Of a stretch of DNA of 64,000 nt, positions 58,342 through 64,000 are shown one piece after another. Made by a program: the position numbers and the translations under genes. Each line of letters begins with the position of its first letter. The stretch's first letter is position 1. Origin of the DNA: Cytophagales bacterium (lineage in GTDB: Bacteria; Bacteroidota; Bacteroidia; Cytophagales; 172606-1); contig JAUJNL010000014.1 of assembly GCA_030448185.1 (NCBI GenBank), forward strand, positions 19,312 to 83,311, given 5' to 3'. A model generated the notes under the pieces. The model searched no databases and was not told the DNA's origin. It was given only the letters and a program-made list of their open reading frames with translations.

Positions 58342-58410
58342 GGGATACTTGCCAAATCTAAAGCATGCGCTAAAAGAATTCGAATGGTAACCTTTAATTT
58401 GAGTAAAACG

Positions 58411-58660
58411 CTAATTACACTCACACTGTTTACACTCCTCTAGAGTTTCAAAAGGAACTATTCCCTGGCATCCCCCATAAGTGAATTCTTTGCATCGTTT
58501 TTCCTCTTTATCATAGTATTTAATAAAGTTGCTTGGCAAGGCCCTGTTTCCGGTTCCAGTTGGCATCTTTCTGATTGTGCGCAGTCTTTTTGCACATAGA
58601 AACACTAAGTGCAACCAATAATAAGCTAGTAATTCTGAAGCTGTTATAGGATAATCTCAT
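58411..58660 (-). pseudogene. Kunitz/BPTI-domain lipoprotein (two frameshifts)
   Basis: From ATG 58660 the frame gives a signal peptide (MRLSYNSFRITSLLLVALSV, then SMC with a possible lipidation Cys) and KKTAHNQKDAN. Shifting frame at about 58557 yields EPETGPCQATL, and a second shift near 58532 yields KYYDKEEKRCKEFTYGGC then QGIVPFETLEECKQCECN to the stop at 58411. Together this is a Kunitz-type serine-protease-inhibitor domain: TGPC with the reactive-site region following, YYD, the C-x7-C block around FTYGGC and the EEC...C end. Cys spacing after GGC is about one residue shorter than in BPTI. Kunitz domains are rare in bacteria. It would sit on the membrane and inhibit trypsin-like proteases (inference). 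Confidence 0.75.
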
Positions 58661-58751
58661 ATTAATATGACCCAATCAACCTTTTGAGCGTTGCATCAAG
58701 TTTACTTTTATTGATTTACTTATAAACTCTTTTAAGGCATTAAACTTGTTC

Positions 58752-59739
58752 CTAAATAGTGAGCGGATACTCCATAAGATGAAAATTCCAGATTCCACAG
58801 GCGCAATGGCCATTACTCGATCATTGAAGGCTAAAGATTTGTTGCGATAGACTTGGGCAACAACCCCTAGTCGTTTAGAACCTGCGATGGCATTCTCGAC
58901 TTTCACCCGAATGGTAGCGTGCTCCCGGTTTTCTTGTTTTTGTTGTTGATTGAGCTCAGTATGGGGTTTGTTTTGGATTTACGGAGTTTGCGATGGGGTA
59001 GTTGAATGGAATCAGTAAAGTAGTCTTTGTCCATGCCTAAGTAGCCTAAATCCACTAACGTTCGGTAATCGTCAAATAAGCCTAAGTTGACATCAAATTC
59101 GCTTTTCAATAAAGTATAGTCGTGCATCGAACCCCTTACGGTCTGGCCCAGGTAATGAATATAGGTATCTTCACCGGCAATTAAGGTATTCTAGTTCCGA
59201 AGATGTACAACGTATCAGGTCCAGGTATGCCTTTTTTACCCGAATAGTTCTCCTGCTCTAAGTAGGCAAGGCTGCGTAAATAAGGACGTTCACTAGCATC
59301 TACCAGAATCGTTTTTAAGTCTTTAAACACCTATGGCTACCTCATGGGATACCTGCATCTGTTCTAGCGAAGTAATCTCCCTGGACGTGGGTAGCACGCC
59401 TAGGCTTTGCAAAGTTAGCTCTAGGGCCAGGGCCAGTTTATGGGCATTTTCACAGGCCTTCGAGCGGGATAAGCCAAAGTTGGTAGCCAGTACATCAAAT
59501 GTAGGATACACTTTCAGGTAATACAGAATGAAAAACAACTTAGCTTCTACACTGGACAAGATGCCTTTACGGCCACCACCTGCTTTTCGTTTTCGGGGCT
59601 TATTGATTGAATCGAAACCAGAATCTAATACTTGCTCATAGCCTTGGGCAAAATGCACACTTAGTAAGCAGAACTCGCTTTAAATCCAGTCCGGTTAAGA
59701 ACGCATTTGCCGGTCATCCTTAATTAAATTTACATCCAT
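58752..59739 (-). pseudogene. IS5-family-like transposase (DDE_Tnp_4 type), frameshifted
   Basis: ATG 59739 starts MDVNLIKDDRQM; after an early break the frame gives the helix-turn-helix part KAGGGRKGILSSVEAKLFFI, YPTFDVLATNFGLSRSKACENA. The DDE domain follows in pieces: KTILVDASERPYLRSLAY, YSGKK, GSMHDYTLLKSEFDVNLGLFDDYRTLVDLGYLGMDKDYF, RKLRKSKTNP, VKVENAIAGSKRLGV. In a last shifted frame IACGLWNFHLMEYPLTI ends at 58752. Four or more frame breaks. Terminal inverted repeats were not identified. Copy lies directly upstream of the Kunitz gene. Confidence 0.8.
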
Positions 59740-59793
59740 GACGCATACTACCTCTTATTTTAATCTTTCCTCCCTTATTTAGAGACAAGTCTA

Positions 59794-60737
59794 TTACTTT
59801 GATCGCTGAATCCCTACAACCCCCTTCTTTTGTCCCGTCCAAAGCTTTACCCCGTTCGCTTCAACTTGCAACTGGGGCAAGTCTTCCGCAGGGTAAAGCC
59901 CAGTTTTCGGGTTCGTGGCCAGTAGGGAAACCATAGCAAACCGGAAGTTGTATTCCCATACGGCTTCGGCTATAATTTCGTAGTCGGTTTTGCCAAAGGG
60001 CGTTTCGTTATCCTTGGAATCGGTAAAATGTCCAACAACCAGCCCGGCTAAGTTTTTTTAATTTCCCGGCCCGCTTCAGCTGGATCATCATCCGGTCGAT
60101 GTGGTACAGATATTCATTGATGTCTTCCAGAAACAGGATTTTACCGGTAGTATCTGCATCCGAAGCTGTACCCACAATGGTGACCAACAGCGAAAGGTTA
60201 CCACCGATAAGTACACCGCTGGCCCGTCCTGGACGGTTCAAAGGATTAGGTGCGGTCTGGGAGTGAGTTCCTTACCCGACAGGGCATCTTTGAGGCTATT
60301 GATGGATTGGGGCGTGTCCCGGTCAAAAAAGCAGCGGCATGGTCGCGCAGGCTTTCAACTCCCAACTGGTGCAGATGGCTGTGGAGGGCCGCAATATCAC
60401 CGTAACCGACTACCCATTTAGGGTTTTGCCGAAATTTCGAAAAATTGATCTTATCAAGAACCCGCGTAGTGCCATAGCCCCCACTGGCACAAATAATCGC
60501 TTGTACTTTTGTATCATCCAGGGCGTTTTGTAAATCGGTGAGGCGTTGTTCATCCGTGCCAGCAAACTGATTCGAAGTAGAAAACAGAAATTTGCCGGGT
60601 TTTACCTGCCATCCCCAGCTTTCCAGGGTACGAATGGCCGATTGCACCTCAGCCACCGGGATTTTACCCGCCGGGGCAATGAGGGCTACGGTGCTGCCTT
60701 TCTTAAGGGGAGAGGGGCGTTTCCAGCCGTTTTGCAT
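59794..60737 (-). pseudogene. S66 LD-carboxypeptidase (frameshifted, Ser-to-Gly)
   Basis: The N-terminal half (60246-60737) matches the muramoyl-tetrapeptide LD-carboxypeptidase/MccF family: PLKKGSTVALIAPAGKI, ICASGGYGTTRVLDKI and KWVVGYGDIAALHSHL. The nucleophile Ser of the family GYSDIT motif reads Gly (GGT) here. Breaks near 60250-60330 and 60040 lead to the C-terminal part: GGNLSLLVTIVGTASDADTTGKILFLEDINEYLYHIDRM, then GHFTDSK..., ending GVVGIQRSK at 59794. Family members trim cell-wall tetrapeptides or inactivate microcin C. Frame breaks plus loss of the nucleophile would make it inactive as read. Confidence 0.87.
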
Positions 60738-60851
60738 TGAAAATGAGAGTTATCTGTAAGTTTATTGACTTTTTTATGAGAAAATTTAACGCTTCAATAA
60801 CACAGGTTACGGGCTAAATTAGTTAATTTGGGATGGTTTTTGCCCAAAAAG

Positions 60852-63791
60852 ATGAACGTTTCTACTACCCAACCTTTCCAGATTGTTTATTCCCTTTATC
60901 AGCATGAGTACCTGGGTTACTTATTCGAATCGTTTGTCGTGCAGGTCAACTCCAAAGGTCAACTCACGTTCCAGTACCAGAATATTTCAACTAAGAACGC
61001 CAATGAATTCGCTGCCGGCATAGATGAAGTTGATTACCAATTGGTTGAATTGATGGATTCTATTGCGCAGGATGTAATTTTGCGGAAGTTTTACAATAAA
61101 AAAATTAGTACGGTTGACTTCTTCCTGAAAATTTATGACCCTAAAAAAGGAGATAAGGATATTCAGGAGGCTATTGAAAACTATCTGGAAGAACGCCGGT
61201 CCCGAATCCTGGAACTATTGGGCGATAAGTGGCTCTATATCATGGGCAACGACGGCAACCCGGTCTGGAAGCGTATTTTCCTATCATCGCAGAAAGCTTC
61301 CGTCCTGTTCCACTTTCGCCGTAATGAAGATAACACGCATTATTTTCCCACCATTAAGCATAACGGCGAGAAACTCGAATTTCAGTATAAGAACGCCCTG
61401 ATCATCTGCAATGAACCCGCCTGGATGATTCTGGATGATAAACTGTTCAGTTTCGAGAAGAACGTGGATGGCAAGAAACTGAAGCCTTTTTTGAACAAGA
61501 AGTTTATTGAGATTCCGCGAAAAGTGGAGGAAACGTACTACGAAAAATTTGTGGCTCCCTTGGTGGCCGAGTTTGATGTATACGCCAAAGGGTTTGAGAT
61601 CCGGTCGGAGTCCTATCACCCGATACCCGTCCTTACTTTTTCGGAGTGGAAAACTGCGGCTCCGGCGCTTAGCCTTTTTGCGGGTGATGGCGTGGCCGAA
61701 GAGGAAGAAGAGGAAACGGAAGGCAAAATCCTCCTGGACCTAGCTTTTCAATACGGTAAATTTTCTTTTCAGACCAATTATAGTACTGCTGATAATGTCA
61801 GTCTGGAGAAGACGGAAGATTCCTATATTTTTCACAAGATCAGGCGACAGCAAACGCAGGAAACCCGGCATCTGAATCTGCTGCGGGAAACGGGTCTGGA
61901 GTTTCGCAATGGTCGTACGCTGCTGGAAAAAAGTCGGGCCTTCGACTGGCTGTACCGGTACCGGCCACTTATTCAGGAACAAGGATTTATTCTACACCAG
62001 CATAATCAAAGCGGCAAACGATACTTTTTGGGTACTTCGTCCATTGATATCAATATCACCGAAAATAAGGATTGGTTTGACATTTACGGCAAGGTCCGGT
62101 TCGGCGAATTTGAGATTCCTTTCCTAAAGCTCCGTAGCCTGATCCTGCAGAAAAAACGGGAGTTTATGCTTACTAACGGAGAAATTGCCGTGATTCCGGA
62201 AGTCTGGTTCACCCAATACTCCGAACTATTGGCTTTTTCCGAGGATCTGGGGGAAGCCGGTAGTCTCACGTTGCGCAAGCATCACCTAGCACTGGTGCAG
62301 CATCTGGAAGGGGACAATCTGGCCCAAACCACGATGAGTCACAAGCTGCAAAGGCTTAAAGACTTTAGCCGGATGGATGAATACGCCATACCCTCTGCAT
62401 TTAAAGGAGAACTGCGGCCTTACCAGAAGGCAGGGTATAACTGGATGCGTTTCCTGCAGGAATACAATTTTGGTGGTTGCCTGGCCGATGATATGGGTCT
62501 GGGTAAAACCATTCAGACCCTCACCTTATTACAGTCGCAGAAGGAAAAAGGCATCACTCAGGCGTCTCTGCTGGTGATGCCTACCTCGCTGATTTACAAC
62601 TGGGAAGTAGAAGCCCGGAAGTTTACGCCGGAACTTAAAGTTTTTGTGTACACGGGTACCCACCGCGAAAAGAACGTAGAACAGTTTGCGGGCTACGATG
62701 TGGTACTAACCTCCTACGGCATCGTCCGGATTGACTCGGATATGCTGAAAGGGTATCTGTTCCACTATATCATCCTGGATGAGTCGCAGGCTATTAAGAA
62801 TCCTACGTCCAATATTGCTAAGGCGGTGCGTAATCTTAATTCCCGGCACCGGCTGATCCTGACGGGTACCCCACTGGAAAACAGCACTTTGGATCTGTGG
62901 TCACAGATGTCATTTATTAATCCCGGTTTATTAGGGGCAGAAAAGTTTTTCCGCAGCGAATTTCAGATTCCCATCGAGAAGAAAAATGACGAGCAGAAAA
63001 TGCAGCGGCTCTATGCCATTATTAATCCATTTCTGCTGCGGCGCCACAAATCCCAGGTTGCGACCGAACTGCCGGGTAAAATCGAACACGTGCAGTACTG
63101 CCGCATGACCCTTGAGCAGGAAAACGCTTACGAAGAAGCCAAGTCCTATTTCCGGAACAAGGTATTGGAAAAAATGGATGAGAAAGGCCATTTGCAGTCG
63201 CAGCTGATCTTGTTGCAGGGGCTTACCAAACTCCGCCAGATTGCCAATCACCCCAAGATGGTAGATCCGGCTTATGAGGGAGCCTCGGGCAAACTCGAAG
63301 ATGTGAGGCACCGGCTGGAAACTGCCGTTAGTGAAGGGCATAAAATTTTGGTATTTAGCCAGTTTGTCAAACATTTGGCTATTCTGAAAGAGTGCCTGGA
63401 AGAGCTGCGTTTACCCTACGCCTACCTGGATGGCAGCACCCGTAAGCGAAAAGAACAGGTAGAATTGTTCCAGAAGGAAACCTCCATTCAGGTATTCCTG
63501 ATTTCACTCAAAGCCGGTGGCCTCGGCCTGAACCTAACCGCCGCGGATTATGTATTCATTCTTGATCCCTGGTGGAACCCCGCTATCGAGGCGCAAGCTG
63601 TGGATCGGGCCCACCGGATCGGGCAGGAGCAAACCGTATTTACCTACAAATTTATCACCCGTAATACGGTAGAAGAGAAGATTTTAGCCTTGCAACGCAG
63701 CAAACAGCGGCTGGCTAACGAATTGATTACTACGGAAGAGAGCTTCGTGAAATCCCTGACCAGAGAAGACATTCTTTCACTGCGAGAGTAG
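60852..63791 (+). CDS. SNF2-family DEAD/DEAH helicase
   Basis: The 979-residue protein (start ATG 60852; an in-frame TTG at 60828 is less likely) is a bacterial SNF2-type ATPase. An about 500-residue N-terminal region of the Bacteroidota type comes first. The SNF2 core follows: ADDMGLGKTIQTLTLL (motif I), TSYGIVRID, DESQAIKNP (motif II), LILTGTPLENS (motif III), then Helicase_C with HKILVFSQFVKHL, SLKAGGLGLNLT, DPWWNPAIEAQAVDRAHRIGQ (motifs V-VI). Such proteins remodel protein-DNA or RNA-polymerase complexes. It is clean over 3 kb, unlike its neighbours. The stop at 63789-63791 coincides with the foreign junction, so the last two residues and stop may be artificial. Confidence 0.95.
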   Translation: MNVSTTQPFQIVYSLYQHEYLGYLFESFVVQVNSKGQLTFQYQNISTKNANEFAAGIDEVDYQLVELMDSIAQDVILRKFYNKKISTVDFFLKIYDPKKGDKDIQEAIENYLEERRSRILELLGDKWLYIMGNDGNPVWKRIFLSSQKASVLFHFRRNEDNTHYFPTIKHNGEKLEFQYKNALIICNEPAWMILDDKLFSFEKNVDGKKLKPFLNKKFIEIPRKVEETYYEKFVAPLVAEFDVYAKGFEIRSESYHPIPVLTFSEWKTAAPALSLFAGDGVAEEEEEETEGKILLDLAFQYGKFSFQTNYSTADNVSLEKTEDSYIFHKIRRQQTQETRHLNLLRETGLEFRNGRTLLEKSRAFDWLYRYRPLIQEQGFILHQHNQSGKRYFLGTSSIDINITENKDWFDIYGKVRFGEFEIPFLKLRSLILQKKREFMLTNGEIAVIPEVWFTQYSELLAFSEDLGEAGSLTLRKHHLALVQHLEGDNLAQTTMSHKLQRLKDFSRMDEYAIPSAFKGELRPYQKAGYNWMRFLQEYNFGGCLADDMGLGKTIQTLTLLQSQKEKGITQASLLVMPTSLIYNWEVEARKFTPELKVFVYTGTHREKNVEQFAGYDVVLTSYGIVRIDSDMLKGYLFHYIILDESQAIKNPTSNIAKAVRNLNSRHRLILTGTPLENSTLDLWSQMSFINPGLLGAEKFFRSEFQIPIEKKNDEQKMQRLYAIINPFLLRRHKSQVATELPGKIEHVQYCRMTLEQENAYEEAKSYFRNKVLEKMDEKGHLQSQLILLQGLTKLRQIANHPKMVDPAYEGASGKLEDVRHRLETAVSEGHKILVFSQFVKHLAILKECLEELRLPYAYLDGSTRKRKEQVELFQKETSIQVFLISLKAGGLGLNLTAADYVFILDPWWNPAIEAQAVDRAHRIGQEQTVFTYKFITRNTVEEKILALQRSKQRLANELITTEESFVKSLTREDILSLRE

Positions 63792-63792
63792 G

Positions 63793-64000
63793 CTTCACGA
63801 GGTTCCGACGCCCCGGCTCGGCGGGGTCGCTATCTTCGTTGGGACCCTGGCCGGCATCGCGGTGTTGGGTCTTTGGGAGGGCCTCGGAGGGGCGTGGCCG
63901 TTACTCGTTGCAGCCGCTCTGATGTGGGGCGTCGGGCTGGTGGACGACCTTGGCAACCTGCACTTCGGTGCCAAGGTTCTCGCCCAGATGCTCCTCGCCT
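63793..64000 (+). CDS. WecA/MraY-type glycosyl-1-phosphate transferase fragment (GC-rich, foreign)
   Basis: From 63793 to the window end one open frame reads LHEVPTPRLGGVAIFVG, two hydrophobic spans, then GVGLVDDLGNLHFGAKVLAQ. The PTPRLGG entry and the GLVDDL Asp-Asp Mg2+ site are the diagnostic motifs of the UDP-sugar:polyprenyl-phosphate transferase family (WecA/TagO/MraY), integral membrane enzymes that start glycan or wall polymer synthesis. The fragment begins mid-protein without a start codon, one base after the SNF2 stop. GC-rich codon use (CTC, GCC, GTC, GGG) is unlike the rest of the window. Probably another organism's DNA joined by mis-assembly. Confidence 0.78.

Noticed and set aside
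1..64000. CRISPR arrays, tRNA or rRNA genes
   Set aside because: No regularly spaced repeats and no recognisable tRNA T-loop or rRNA core sequence were seen on either strand.

Overview
The window comes from a Bacteroidota genome, most likely a Cytophagales-like environmental member. The evidence is three SusC/SusD pairs, a FecI-type ECF sigma factor with a FecR anti-sigma factor, DUF4974, Bacteroidota-type lipoprotein signals, and moderate GC with few Shine-Dalgarno-like sites. No rRNA, tRNA or CRISPR array was seen. The last ~209 bases (63792-64000) are sharply GC-richer and encode, without a start codon, the middle of a WecA/MraY-type transferase. This looks like a chimeric join to DNA of another organism.

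Region 1 (1-31.4 kb) is a polysaccharide utilization locus. It holds sigma factor and FecR, SusC (with STN signalling domain)/SusD, a second SusC/SusD, a heparinase II/III-type lyase broken by an IS1-family element, a lipoprotein acetolactate decarboxylase, then on the minus strand a sulfatase, a clan GH-A glycosidase, an iduronate-2-sulfatase-like enzyme and a membrane-tethered candidate regulator, then on the plus strand a third (frameshifted) SusC, its SusD and two more sulfatases. Four sulfatases, a lyase and a glycosidase around three SusCD importers point to a sulfated, uronate-containing glycan such as a glycosaminoglycan (inference).

Region 2 (31.5-46 kb) is mostly housekeeping: a PfkB sugar kinase with an altered anion-hole motif, a RelB/RelE-like toxin-antitoxin pair with a frameshifted toxin, purQ, yicC, two cation/proton antiporters, an NHL-repeat lipoprotein, a CBS-pair protein, a BLUF blue-light receptor and an 'asparagine synthetase B'-like secreted protein.

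Region 3 (46-60.8 kb) is accessory and damaged. It contains a large hairpin repeat, a histidine-kinase relic, an M16 peptidase lipoprotein, a broken TPR protein, an ISAs1-family element with terminal repeats and target duplication, a RecB/UvrD-like helicase-nuclease, a YhcG/DUF1016 nuclease flanked by 68-bp direct repeats, a very unusual Kunitz-domain lipoprotein, an IS5-like transposase and an LD-carboxypeptidase whose catalytic serine reads as glycine. Region 4 (60.85-63.79 kb) is one intact SNF2 helicase, followed by the foreign tail.

A striking global feature is that reading-frame breaks cluster in patches (12.8-14.5, 23.5-25.8, 28.2-28.85, 49.4-54.4, 56.9-60.3 kb) beside long intact stretches. 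Between breaks the protein similarity is excellent. This fits unpolished, low-coverage sequence or very recent decay; the sequence alone cannot decide between them.
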